This document shows, piece after piece, positions 1 through 8,303 of a stretch of 64,000 bases of DNA (positions are counted from its first letter, which is position 1; every line of letters begins with the position of its first letter). The notes below the pieces were generated by a model. That model worked only from the letters and a program-made list of their open reading frames with translations. It searched no databases and was not told where the DNA came from. The stretch covers positions 6,836,069 through 6,900,068 of the forward strand of contig NZ_CP043959.1 in the NCBI RefSeq assembly GCF_008632955.1, in the 5' to 3' direction. Source of the stretch: Streptomyces tendae (GTDB lineage: Bacteria > Actinomycetota > Actinomycetes > Streptomycetales > Streptomycetaceae). A program made the position numbers and the translations under genes.

Positions 1-2228
1 AGCAGCCAGCGCAGCCAGTAGTCCTGGAGCGCGTCCACGTCGGAGACCAGCCGGGTCAGCAGATCGCCCCGGCGGGTACCGCGCAGGCCGGCGGGCGCCA
101 GCCGCTCCAGCCGCCGGTACACCGCGACCCGGGTGTCCGCCAGCATGCGCAGGACGGCGTCGTGGGACACCAGCCGCTCGGCGTACCGAAACACGGCCCG
201 GCCGATACCGAAGGCCCGCGTCGCGGTGACGGCCATCATCAGGTAGAGCACGGGCGGCTGTTCCGAGGCCCGGGAGATGAGCCATCCGGACGTCGCCATG
301 AGCCCGACGGCGCTGCCCAGGGCGAGCGTGCCGAGGAACAGCGCGAGCGTGATCCGCCCCCGCCGGGCGCCGGACAGGGCCCGGACCCGAGTGAGTACGC
401 GGCTCCCGGAGGCGTCTTGCGGCAAGGGGTCGTTCCCCGTCGGGTGGGGTGCCCGAGCGGGGCTGTGCTGCGACGCCGGGTCGACGCCCGGCCGGCCGTC
501 GCCCGCCGGTGCGTGCTCCATGGCGACCCCCACCGCGGCGGTGCCCGCCACGGCACCGGCCGTCGTGGGCTCAGACTCGTCGGGAGCCTCTGCGGCATCG
601 GGTGCCGTCAGCCGGACCACCCGGTCCGCGACCGCGAGCAGCGCCGGCCGGTGCACGACCAGCAGTACCGTCCGGCCGGCCGTCAGCCTCCGCACGGCGG
701 CCACGACCTCGGCCTCCGTGGCACCGTCCAGGGCGGCCGTCGGCTCGTCGAGCAGCAGCACCGGCCGGTCCGCGAGGAACGCCCGTGCCAGCGCGAGGCG
801 CTGCCGTTGTCCGGCGGAGAGTCCCGTGCCGTCCTCGCCCAGCACGGTGCCGGCCCCGTCGGGCAGGGCGTTCACGAAGTCCAGCGCGCCCGCGTCCCGC
901 AGGGCCCGCCGCACCGCGTCGTCGTCCGCGTCGGGACGGGCCAGCCGTACGTTCTCGGCGATCGTCCCGGCGTACAGATGCGGCCGTTGCGGCACCCAGG
1001 CGATGTGGCGGTGCCACTCGGCGAGGTCGAGTCCGGTGAAATCGGCGCCGCCGACCCTCACCCGTCCCGCGTCGGGGCGGACGAAGCCCAGCAGTACGTT
1101 CAGCAGGGTCGACTTGCCGGCTCCGCTCGGCCCGACGAGGGCGACCGTCTCGCCGGGGGCGACGGTGAAGGACACGTCCGTCACGGCGTCCGTGCGCCGG
1201 CCGGGGTACCGGACCGTCACGTTCTCGAAGGAGACGGCGCCCTGCGGCACCGCGCCCTTCCCGGCGGCAGGGAGGGGTGTCTCCAGCACCGTGAAGATCT
1301 CCTCGGCCGCCCCGAGCCCCTCGGCCGCCGCGTGGTACTGGGCCCCGACCTGGCGCAGCGGCAGATACGCCTCCGGCGCCAGGATGAGGATGAGCAGACC
1401 GGTGTACAGGTCCAGCTCGCCGTACACAAGGCGCATGCCGATGGTCACGGCGACCAGCGCCACCGAGAGGGTGGCGAGCAGTTCCAGCGCGAACGACGAG
1501 ATGAAGGCGATCCGCAGTGTCCGCAGGGTCGCCCGCCGGTACTCGTCGGTGATCCTGCGGATCGACTCGGCCTGGGCCTTGGCCCGGCCGAACACCTTCA
1601 GCGTGGGCAGCCCGGCGACGACGTCCAGGAAGTGCCCGGACAGGCGGGACAACAGCACCCACTGACGGTCCATCCGGTTCTGCGTGGCCCAGCCGATCAG
1701 CACCATGAAGACGGGGATGAGCGGCAGGGTGCCCACGATGATCGCCGCCGAGACCCACTCCTCGGTGACGATCCGCGCCAGGACGGCCGCCGGCACGACC
1801 ACCGCGAGCCCCAGCTGGGGCAGGTAGCGCGAGAAGTAGCCGTCGAGGGCGTCGACGCCCCGGGTCGCCAGGGTGACCAGTGACCCGGTGCGCTGCCCGT
1901 CCAGCCACCCCGGCCCCAGCGCCGTGGCCCGCTCCAGCAGCCGTCCCCGCAGCTCCGACTTCACGGCGGCGCTCGCCCGGTGCGCGGCACGTTCGGTCAG
2001 CCAGCCGGCCAGCCCGCGGCCGGCCGCGACCGCGACGAGCAGCAGCAGCGGTGTGCGCAGCTCACCGACGGACCGGCCGTCCTGGAAGGAGCCGACCACG
2101 ATCTCGGCGATGAGCATGGCCTGGGCGACGACCAGCCCCGCTCCGACGGCCCCGAGGCCGATGACCACGGCGAGGAAGCCCCGGGTGGCACGCGCGTACC
2201 GGACAAGGCGAGGGTCGATTGGTTTCAC
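1..2228 (-). CDS. cydCD: CydCD-type ABC exporter for cytochrome bd assembly (3' end outside window)
   Basis: This is a fused CydD-CydC ABC transporter. In the CydDC family such proteins export thiols needed to assemble cytochrome bd oxidase in the membrane. Translation from GTG at 2228 gives an N-terminal membrane domain, then Walker A GPSGAGKST near residue 365, the signature LSAGQRQRLALARAF near 466 and Walker B VLLLDEPTA near 487. A linker and the start of a second membrane domain follow, so both halves are in one polypeptide; the second ATPase lies beyond the left edge. It directly follows cydB in the same direction, with a 12-nt gap and a GAGG ribosome site. The chosen GTG lies in the centre of a parS palindrome. 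An in-frame GTG at 2237 is an alternative start. Confidence 0.9.
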   Translation of the reverse strand, partial: MKPIDPRLVRYARATRGFLAVVIGLGAVGAGLVVAQAMLIAEIVVGSFQDGRSVGELRTPLLLLVAVAAGRGLAGWLTERAAHRASAAVKSELRGRLLERATALGPGWLDGQRTGSLVTLATRGVDALDGYFSRYLPQLGLAVVVPAAVLARIVTEEWVSAAIIVGTLPLIPVFMVLIGWATQNRMDRQWVLLSRLSGHFLDVVAGLPTLKVFGRAKAQAESIRRITDEYRRATLRTLRIAFISSFALELLATLSVALVAVTIGMRLVYGELDLYTGLLILILAPEAYLPLRQVGAQYHAAAEGLGAAEEIFTVLETPLPAAGKGAVPQGAVSFENVTVRYPGRRTDAVTDVSFTVAPGETVALVGPSGAGKSTLLNVLLGFVRPDAGRVRVGGADFTGLDLAEWHRHIAWVPQRPHLYAGTIAENVRLARPDADDDAVRRALRDAGALDFVNALPDGAGTVLGEDGTGLSAGQRQRLALARAFLADRPVLLLDEPTAALDGATEAEVVAAVRRLTAGRTVLLVVHRPALLAVADRVVRLTAPDAAEAPDESEPTTAGAVAGTAAVGVAMEHAPAGDGRPGVDPASQHSPARAPHPTGNDPLPQDASGSRVLTRVRALSGARRGRITLALFLGTLALGSAVGLMATSGWLISRASEQPPVLYLMMAVTATRAFGIGRAVFRYAERLVSHDAVLRMLADTRVAVYRRLERLAPAGLRGTRRGDLLTRLVSDVDALQDYWLRWL

Positions 2229-2235
2229 GTGAAAC
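2222..2235. promoter_or_regulatory. parS: parS site (perfect), over the cydCD start codon
   Basis: The sequence is GTTTCACGTGAAAC, the 14-bp palindrome bound by Streptomyces ParB. It lies between cydB and cydCD and its centre contains the GTG start of cydCD, so ParB bound here would cover the translation start region. Assignment is by exact match to the known site. Confidence 0.88.
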
Positions 2236-2240
2236 ACACC

Positions 2241-3245
2241 TCAGTGCACAGGATCGGCGATGTGCTGGGTGCCGATCCGCTTGCGGAAGACCCAGTAGGT
2301 CCAGCCCTGGTAGACCAGCACCAGCGGTGTGGCGATGACCGCAAGCCAGGTCATGATCTTCAGGGTGTAGGGGCTGGAGGAGGCGTTGGTGACGGTCAGG
2401 CTCCACTCCGCGTCCAGCGTGGACGGCATGACGTTCGGGAAGAGCGTCAGGAAGAGCATGGCCACCGCGGCCACGATGGTGACGCCGGACAGGGTGAACG
2501 ACCATCCCTCGCGTCCCGCCTGATTGGCCACCAGGGCAGCGATCAGCGAGGCGACCGCCACGACCAGGGCGATCAGGCTCGCACCGTCCCCGTTGTCGGC
2601 CTGCGTCCACAGCATGAAGACCAGGGCCAGCGCGGCGGTGACGAGTCCCACGCGCAGGGCCAGCTTCCGTGCCCTCTCCCGGATGTCCCCGACCGTCTTG
2701 AGGGCCGTGAACACCGTGCCGTGGAAGGTGAACAGGGTCAGCGTGACCAGACCGCCCAGCAGGGCGTACGGGTTGAGCAGGTCCCAGACGCTGCCCACGT
2801 ACTCGAACTCGGCGTCGATCTTGACCCCGCGCACGATGTTTCCGAAGGCGACGCCCCACAGGAACGCCGGGAGCAGCGAGGTCCAGAAGATCGCCGTCTC
2901 CCAGTTGCGCTGCCAGTTCTCCTCGGGCCGCTTCGCCCGGTACTCGAAGGCGACACCCCGGACGATCAGGCAGATCAGGATGACCAGCAGCGGCAGGTAG
3001 AAGCCGGAGAAGAGGGTGGCGTACCACTCGGGGAAGGCCGCGAAGGTCGCGCCGCCGGCCGTGAGCAGCCAGACCTCGTTGCCGTCCCACACGGGCCCGA
3101 TGGTGTTGATGAGTACCCGCTTCTCGGCCCGGTCGCGGGCCAGCAGCCTGGTCAGGACACCGACCCCGAAGTCGAAGCCCTCCAGGAAGAAATAGCCGGT
3201 CCACAGGACGGCGATCAGGACGAACCAGACGTCGTGCAGTTCCAT
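2241..3245 (-). CDS. cydB: Cytochrome bd ubiquinol/menaquinol oxidase subunit II
   Basis: CydB is the second membrane subunit of cytochrome bd, the high-affinity terminal oxidase used at low oxygen. The 334-residue protein begins MELHDVWFVLIAVLWTGYFF and has the usual family N-terminus (GYFFLEGFDFGVG) followed by multiple hydrophobic helices; the length is typical. It starts 21 nt downstream of the cydA stop behind a GAGGGAG ribosome site and is followed after 12 nt by cydCD. The three genes therefore form one operon, read leftwards from the Rex operator upstream of cydA. Confidence 0.96.
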   Translation of the reverse strand: MELHDVWFVLIAVLWTGYFFLEGFDFGVGVLTRLLARDRAEKRVLINTIGPVWDGNEVWLLTAGGATFAAFPEWYATLFSGFYLPLLVILICLIVRGVAFEYRAKRPEENWQRNWETAIFWTSLLPAFLWGVAFGNIVRGVKIDAEFEYVGSVWDLLNPYALLGGLVTLTLFTFHGTVFTALKTVGDIRERARKLALRVGLVTAALALVFMLWTQADNGDGASLIALVVAVASLIAALVANQAGREGWSFTLSGVTIVAAVAMLFLTLFPNVMPSTLDAEWSLTVTNASSSPYTLKIMTWLAVIATPLVLVYQGWTYWVFRKRIGTQHIADPVH

Positions 3246-3265
3246 GACAGTGCAGCTCCCTCGGC

Positions 3266-4771
3266 CTAGTACGAGAAGGCCATCGGCTTGTCGGCGTCAC
3301 GGACGTCGCCGCCGAGCTTCGTGGGCGGGTTGAGGTCGGAGTCGCTGAGCTCGGGCGGCCCCGCCTTGACGTACTTGACGAGCAGCCTGACCTCGATGAC
3401 GGCCAGGACGGCGTAGAGCAGGGTGAAGGCGGTCATCGAGGTGATGACCTCGGCCTGGGACACGCCGGGGGAGACCGCGTCCTCGGTCCGCATCACGCCG
3501 TAGACGACCCAGGGCTGCCGGCCCATCTCGGTGAAGATCCAGCCCCAGGCGTTCGCGATCAGCGGGAAGGCCATCGTCCACACCGCCGCCAGCCAGTAGA
3601 GCCGGGTGAGCCGGGAGCCCAGGGGCTTCTTCAGCAGCACCAGGTGCGGGACCTCGTTCTCCCCGGTCCGGTACGCGGCCGGCAGCAGGAACTTCTTCCG
3701 GGTCAGCCACAGCCCCAGCAGGCCCACCGAGAAGGAGGCCATGCCGAACCCGATCATCCAGCGGAAGCCCCAGTAGGCGACGGGCACGATGGGCTTGTAG
3801 TCACCGGGTCCGAACTTCTCCTGGAGTTCCTTGTTCGTGTCGTTGATGCCGGGCACGTACGACTCGAAGTCGCTGTGGGCGAGGAAGGACAGCAGGCCGG
3901 GAATCTCCAGGGCGACCTCGTTGTGCCCCTTGTCGACGTCGCCGTAGGCGAAGACGGAGAAGGGCGCCGGCTCCTCGCCGTCCCAGAGGGCCTCGGCGGC
4001 GGCCATCTTCATCGGCTGCTGCTCGTACATGACCTTGCCGAGGGTGTCGCCGCTGATCGCGGTGAGCAGCCCGCCGACCGCCAGGGTGACGAGGCCGAGC
4101 CGCAGCGAGGTGCGCATCACCGGGATGTGCTTCTTGCGCATCAGGTGGAAGGCCGCGATGCCCACCATGAAGGCGCCGCCGGTGAGGAAGGCCGCCGAGA
4201 AGCTGTGGAAGACCTGGTTGAGCGTGGTGTTCTGGGTGAGTACCAGCCAGAAGTCGGTGAGCTCGGCGCGGCCCTTCTCCCCGTTGATCCGGTAGCCGAC
4301 CGGATGCTGCATCCAGGAGTTGGCCGCGAGGATGAAGTACGCCGACAGCAGCGTGCCGATCGAGACCATCCAGATGCAGGCCAGGTGGATCTTCTTCGGC
4401 AGACGGTCCCAGCCGAAGATCCACAGGCCGATGAAGGTGGACTCGAAGAAGAAGGCGATCAGCGCCTCGAATGCGAGCGGGGCACCGAAGACGTCCCCGA
4501 CGAACCGTGAGTAGTCGGACCAGTTCATGCCGAACTGGAACTCCTGCACGATGCCGGTGACGACACCCATCGCGATGTTGATCAGGAACAGCTTGCCCCA
4601 GAACTTCGTCGCCCTGAGGTACTTCTCCTTCTCCGTCCGCACCCAGGCGGTCTGCAGCCCCGCGACGAGGGCGGCGAGCGAGATCGTCAGGGGAACGAAG
4701 AGGAAGTGGTAGACGGTGGTGATACCGAACTGCCATCGCGCCAGGGTCTCCGGCGCCAGAGCCAGATCCAC
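3266..4771 (-). CDS. cydA: Cytochrome bd oxidase subunit I
   Basis: CydA carries the haems of cytochrome bd and oxidises quinol. I chose GTG at 4771 (VDLALAPETLARWQFG) because AAGGAG lies about 8 nt upstream; an in-frame ATG at 4822 would add 17 unlikely residues. The product is 501 aa. Visible landmarks are His22 (equivalent to E. coli His19), His189 in VFHSFSAAF (equivalent to His186), Glu102 and Glu110 in FEALIAFFFEST, and the GRQPW motif of the quinol-binding half. The short overall length fits the short Q-loop subfamily found in Gram-positive bacteria. It is the first gene of cydA-cydB-cydCD and has a Rex operator 82 nt upstream. Confidence 0.96.
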   Translation of the reverse strand: MDLALAPETLARWQFGITTVYHFLFVPLTISLAALVAGLQTAWVRTEKEKYLRATKFWGKLFLINIAMGVVTGIVQEFQFGMNWSDYSRFVGDVFGAPLAFEALIAFFFESTFIGLWIFGWDRLPKKIHLACIWMVSIGTLLSAYFILAANSWMQHPVGYRINGEKGRAELTDFWLVLTQNTTLNQVFHSFSAAFLTGGAFMVGIAAFHLMRKKHIPVMRTSLRLGLVTLAVGGLLTAISGDTLGKVMYEQQPMKMAAAEALWDGEEPAPFSVFAYGDVDKGHNEVALEIPGLLSFLAHSDFESYVPGINDTNKELQEKFGPGDYKPIVPVAYWGFRWMIGFGMASFSVGLLGLWLTRKKFLLPAAYRTGENEVPHLVLLKKPLGSRLTRLYWLAAVWTMAFPLIANAWGWIFTEMGRQPWVVYGVMRTEDAVSPGVSQAEVITSMTAFTLLYAVLAVIEVRLLVKYVKAGPPELSDSDLNPPTKLGGDVRDADKPMAFSY

Positions 4772-4852
4772 GTCGTCGCTCCTTACTTCGCCGTGGTGCA
4801 GCAGTCGCGCGACCTCCGTCACGCCCGGTCATCTCGGGAGAAACGGGTGCGC

Positions 4853-4870
4853 TTGTGAACGCGTTCACAT
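4853..4870. promoter_or_regulatory. Rex operator upstream of cydA
   Basis: TTGTGAACGCGTTCACAT matches the Rex operator consensus TTGTGAA-N4-TTCACAA at all but the last base. Rex is the NADH/NAD+ sensor that represses cydABCD in Streptomyces when NADH is low. The site lies 82-99 nt upstream of the cydA start, where the promoter should be. A second TTCACAAG follows directly, so a slightly shifted half-site pair is also possible. Confidence 0.87.
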
Positions 4871-4963
4871 TCACAAGCAATTATGACCTACTGCTTTTCC
4901 GACCCGGAAGGGGGGTGCCGTGTGACGTCAACCCCCTTCGGCGGACGGCCCCGGACACGCGAA

Positions 4964-4991
4964 GGCGGCCGGTGGATGACCGCCGGCCGCC
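4964..4991 (-). terminator. Intrinsic terminator of hisC
   Basis: A 12-bp GC-rich stem (4964-4975 with 4980-4991, one G-U pair) closes on an ATGA loop 18 nt after the hisC stop codon. Like most Streptomyces terminators it has no strong U-tract. Confidence 0.7.
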
Positions 4992-5009
4992 CAGGAACCG
5001 CAGGGACTC

Positions 5010-6089
5010 TCAGCCCTCCTGGCGGAAGTCCCCCGCCACCTTGAGGAAGATGTCGTTCCCCTCCGTCTCGCCGACGGTGACCCGCACGCCCTCGCCGGGG
5101 AACGGCCGGACCACCACACCCGCCTGCTCGCACGCCTGCGCGAACGGCACGGTGCGCTCCCCCAGCCGCAGCCACACGAAGTTGGCCTGGGACTCGGGCA
5201 CCGTCCAGCCCTGGGAGCGCAGCCCGTCCATCACCCGGTTGCGCTCGCAGACCAGGGAGCCGACCCGCCCGATCAGCTCGTCCTCGGCCCGCAGTGAGGC
5301 GATCGCCGCGTCCTGGGCGATCTGGCTGACACCGAACGGCACCGCCGTCTTGCGCAGCGCGGCGGCCACCGGCTCGTGGGCGATGGCGAAACCGACGCGC
5401 AGCCCGGCGAGGCCGTAGGCCTTGGAGAAGGTCCGCAGCACGCAGACGTTGGGCCGCTCCCGGTAGATCTCCAAGCCGTCCGGCACCTCGGGGTCCCGGA
5501 TGAACTCGCGGTAGGCCTCGTCCAGCACCACCAGGACGTCACCGGGCACCCGGTCGAGGAACCGCTCCAGCTCGGCCCGATGCACCACCGTGCCGGTCGG
5601 GTTGTTGGGGTTGCAGACGAAGATCAGCCGGGTCCGGTCGGTGATCGCGTCGGCCATCGCCTCCAGATCGTGCACGTCACCCGAGGTCAGCGGCACCTTC
5701 ACGGAGGTGGCACCGCTGATCTGCGTGATGATCGGGTACGCCTCGAAGGAGCGCCAGGCGTAGATCACCTCGTCGCCGGGGCCCGAGGTGGCCTGCAGCA
5801 GCTGCTGGGCGACGCCGACCGAACCGGTGCCCGTGGCCACGTGCGACACCGGCACCGCGAAACGCTCGGCGATCTCCGCCGTCAGGGCGGTGCACGCCAT
5901 GTCCGGGTAGCGGTTGAAGACGGCGGCCGCGGCCGTCACGGTCTCCATCACGCCGGGGAGGGGCGGGTAGGGGTTCTCGTTGGAGGACAGCTTGTACGCC
6001 ACCGGCCCGTCGGCCGCGGCGGGCTTGCCCGGCTTGTAGGTGGGGATCCCCTCCAGCTCGGCGCGCAGCTTGGGGCTCGTCTCGCTCAC
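5010..6089 (-). CDS. hisC: Histidinol-phosphate / aromatic aminotransferase (HisC-like)
   Basis: This is a fold-type I PLP aminotransferase of the HisC family, which transfers an amino group from glutamate to imidazole acetol phosphate or aromatic 2-oxo acids. GTG at 6089 is preferred because GAGGAGGAC precedes it, giving 359 aa. Visible motifs are SSNENP near residue 36, CNPNNPTG near 159 and the PLP-binding lysine in SKAYGLAGLR (Lys223). It stands alone next to the cyd operon and not in a his operon, which suggests a second HisC-type enzyme (hisC2 or pat); the substrate cannot be told from sequence alone. Confidence 0.9.
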   Translation of the reverse strand: MSETSPKLRAELEGIPTYKPGKPAAADGPVAYKLSSNENPYPPLPGVMETVTAAAAVFNRYPDMACTALTAEIAERFAVPVSHVATGTGSVGVAQQLLQATSGPGDEVIYAWRSFEAYPIITQISGATSVKVPLTSGDVHDLEAMADAITDRTRLIFVCNPNNPTGTVVHRAELERFLDRVPGDVLVVLDEAYREFIRDPEVPDGLEIYRERPNVCVLRTFSKAYGLAGLRVGFAIAHEPVAAALRKTAVPFGVSQIAQDAAIASLRAEDELIGRVGSLVCERNRVMDGLRSQGWTVPESQANFVWLRLGERTVPFAQACEQAGVVVRPFPGEGVRVTVGETEGNDIFLKVAGDFRQEG

Positions 6090-6527
6090 CGCAGTCCTCC
6101 TCGCGAAGACCGGCGGCCCATGACCGCCGCCGACATCCAATACTCCTCACCTTATGAGGATTCGGCGCCGCTGCGTATAGGGGAGAGGGCAGCTCCCGCT
6201 TTCCCGTCCGTCACAGTGACAACACAGGCAACATCCCCCGAACGGGTACGAACGGCGTGCGGCCCAGGGGCGCGCCGCACATATATCTACGCGCCGGTGG
6301 TTCACGCCGTGGCGCGCATCACCCGTGCAGGTGAGTTGAGACCTCTTCGCAACATCGCACCCTCGCCAGGCGCGCATGCACAGACACGTCAGGGACTGGC
6401 ATTGGAACGTTCAACACCCATTGTTTCGCAGGCAATTGAGGTTAAATGATCATGCAGAAACGTGCCTGTCAACGCGTGCATATGCGTCCGCCCTACCCCA
6501 CCGGATGAGCCCTACTATCGGCTCGCC
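6090..6527. promoter_or_regulatory. Divergent promoter region of hisC and the LacI-family regulator
   Basis: This 438-bp stretch has no convincing gene. It holds the upstream regions of two divergent genes. GTCACAGTGAC near 6210 is a short palindrome. TTGGAACGTTCAA at 6402-6414 has the central AACGTT with partly symmetric flanks seen in many LacI-family operators, and lies about 115 nt upstream of the regulator start, so it is a candidate autoregulatory operator. No clear -10/-35 pair was identified. Confidence 0.4.
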
Positions 6528-7640
6528 ATGACAGCAGCAGGGAAGCACCAGGTGAGCCGCGCGGAAACCTCACGCCGAGGCAGCCGGCCGGGTCGAGCGG
6601 GCATCAGGGACGTGGCCGCCGCCGCCGGAGTGTCCATCACAACCGTCTCCGACGCCCTCAACGGCAAGGGCCGGCTCCCGGACGCCACCCGGCGCCACGT
6701 CCGCGAGGTGGCCGACAGACTGGGGTACCGCCCCTCGGCCGCCGCCCGTACGCTCCGCACCGGGAAGTCAGGACTCATCGGCCTGACCGTGACGACGTAC
6801 GGGGATGAACCTTTCACCTTCACGGAGTTCGCGTACTTCGCCGAGATGGCGAGGGCCGCCACCTCCGCCGCACTCGCCCGCGGCTACGCCCTCGTCATCC
6901 TGCCCGCGACCTCCCGCCACGACGTGTGGTCCAACGTCGCCCTGGACGGCACGGTCGTCATCGACCCCTCCGACCACGACCCGGTCGTCAGTGAGCTGGT
7001 CCGCCAGGGCTTACCCGTCGTCTCCGACGGCCGCCCGGCCGGTTCGCTGCCGGTCACGGCCTGGGTCGACAACGACCACGAGGCCGCCGTCCTCGGCATC
7101 CTCGACCACCTCGCCGACGCCGGCGCCCGCCGCATCGGCCTGCTCACCGGCACCACCACCGACACGTACACCCACCTGTCGACCACCGCGTACCTGCGCT
7201 GGTGCGAGCGCGTGGGCCAGGACCCGGTGTACGAGGCCTACCCGGCGCACGACCCCTGCGCGGGCGCCGTCGCCGCCGACCGGCTGCTCGCCCGGCCCGA
7301 CCGCCCCGACGCGGTCTACGGGCTGTTCGACCCCAACGGCACCGACCTGCTCGCCGCGGCCCGGCGCTACGGCCTGCGCGTGCCGGAGGACCTGCTCCTC
7401 GTCTGCTGCAGCGAGTCCACCGTCTACGCGAACACCGAACCGCCCGTCACGACGCTCTCCCTGAAACCTCGGCGGATCGGCACCGCGGTGGTGCAACTGC
7501 TGATCGACGCCATCGAGGGGGTCGACTCCGACCAGCCGGTCGAGCAGGTCATACCGACAGAGCTGATCGTGCGCACCTCCTCGCAGCGCCGGCCGCCGCG
7601 TACGACGGTCAGCCCTCCGCGGTCCCCTCGGGGGGCGTGA
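6528..7640 (+). CDS. LacI-family transcriptional regulator (contains a TTA codon)
   Basis: This is a 370-aa LacI/GalR-type repressor. Residues 25-75 form the helix-turn-helix and hinge (GIRDVAAAAGVSITTVSDALNGKG), followed by a periplasmic-binding-protein-like effector domain. I chose ATG 6528 because it places the DNA-binding domain at the usual distance; an upstream in-frame ATG at 6462 would add 22 atypical residues. No metabolic gene lies next to it, so the effector and target are unknown. Codon 162 (7011-7013) is TTA, which in Streptomyces needs the bldA leucyl-tRNA, so its translation is probably tied to development. Confidence 0.9.
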   Translation: MTAAGKHQVSRAETSRRGSRPGRAGIRDVAAAAGVSITTVSDALNGKGRLPDATRRHVREVADRLGYRPSAAARTLRTGKSGLIGLTVTTYGDEPFTFTEFAYFAEMARAATSAALARGYALVILPATSRHDVWSNVALDGTVVIDPSDHDPVVSELVRQGLPVVSDGRPAGSLPVTAWVDNDHEAAVLGILDHLADAGARRIGLLTGTTTDTYTHLSTTAYLRWCERVGQDPVYEAYPAHDPCAGAVAADRLLARPDRPDAVYGLFDPNGTDLLAAARRYGLRVPEDLLLVCCSESTVYANTEPPVTTLSLKPRRIGTAVVQLLIDAIEGVDSDQPVEQVIPTELIVRTSSQRRPPRTTVSPPRSPRGA

Positions 7641-7929
7641 GCACCCGGGGGCGCGACGGGAGGGTGACCAGGGGTGGAGCCCCGCTTCCGGAGGGGTGAG
7701 GCGAGGCGGCCCCCCGGCCCGCCCGAGGGTTCCCGGGGAAGGAACGGACCGAGGCCACCAGGGGGAGGCGGTCCGGTCACCAGAGGGGGACGCGCGCGGC
7801 GAGGACGACCGGAAGGCGGAACGGGGGATGGCAACGGAGGGCCGTCGTGGAGCGGAACGGGGCGATCGTGCGGGCACGGACCGCTGGAGCCGCCGGGGGC
7901 CGGACGGCGGAGGCCGGGTCACGGGACAG

Positions 7930-7962
7930 CCGGCGGTCGCGGGACACCGGCGGTCGCGGGAC
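7930..7962. repeat. Two copies of a 16-bp direct repeat
   Basis: CCGGCGGTCGCGGGAC occurs at 7930-7945 and again at 7947-7962, a 17-bp period with one base between copies. It lies in the non-coding stretch upstream of the metallophosphatase gene. The function is unknown; it could be a tandem duplication or a paired protein-binding site. Confidence 0.75.
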
Positions 7963-8010
7963 GGCCGGAAGCTGAGGGGCCGAGGGTCGAGGGCCCTGGG
8001 CCGGTGGCCG

Positions 8011-8034
8011 GCGCATGCGCATGCGCATGCGCAT
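8011..8034. repeat. GCGCAT hexamer tandem repeat (4 copies)
   Basis: GCGCAT is repeated four times without interruption, then followed by a partial GCG. The run alternates purine and pyrimidine, a pattern that favours Z-DNA, and is self-complementary. It lies about 270 bp upstream of the metallophosphatase start and may vary in copy number between strains. Confidence 0.85.
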
Positions 8035-8303
8035 GCGGGAACAGGATGATCGGATGATCACAGGATGGCCGGATCAGGCGGTCACGCTGAGGGCCGAGCG
8101 CCGGTACGGACCCGCCTCCGGACGACCGGAGACCGGAGCAAACGGGGCGAAAGCCACGGCGAACCGGAGTCCTGTTCTGATTCACCACCCCTGGGTCATC
8201 ACACAGCGCGATCCGCATTCCTATGATGGGCCCACGACACCGCGGGCCGCTGCGACCAGGCAGTCCGACGCGGTGCAGATGCGGCGCGATGGTGGAGGGG
8301 TCG

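Larger units (their letters stand above)
7641..8303. other. Long non-coding stretch, purine-rich and repeat-bearing
   Basis: No open frame here has convincing coding character, although several chance frames exist. The left part is strongly G-rich on the plus strand and includes four G-runs at 7647-7651, 7658-7660, 7662-7664 and 7671-7674 that fit a G-quadruplex pattern. The right part holds two short repeat features (7930-7962 and 8011-8034). The last 100 bp must contain the promoter of the metallophosphatase. No RNA family was recognised. Confidence 0.5.

Noticed and set aside
162..1883. Plus-strand open frames opposite cydCD
   Set aside because: The minus-strand frame contains Walker A, signature and Walker B motifs; the opposite frames have none.
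8011..8034. GCGCAT repeats as a CRISPR array
   Set aside because: The units are 6 bp with no spacers and there are no cas genes.
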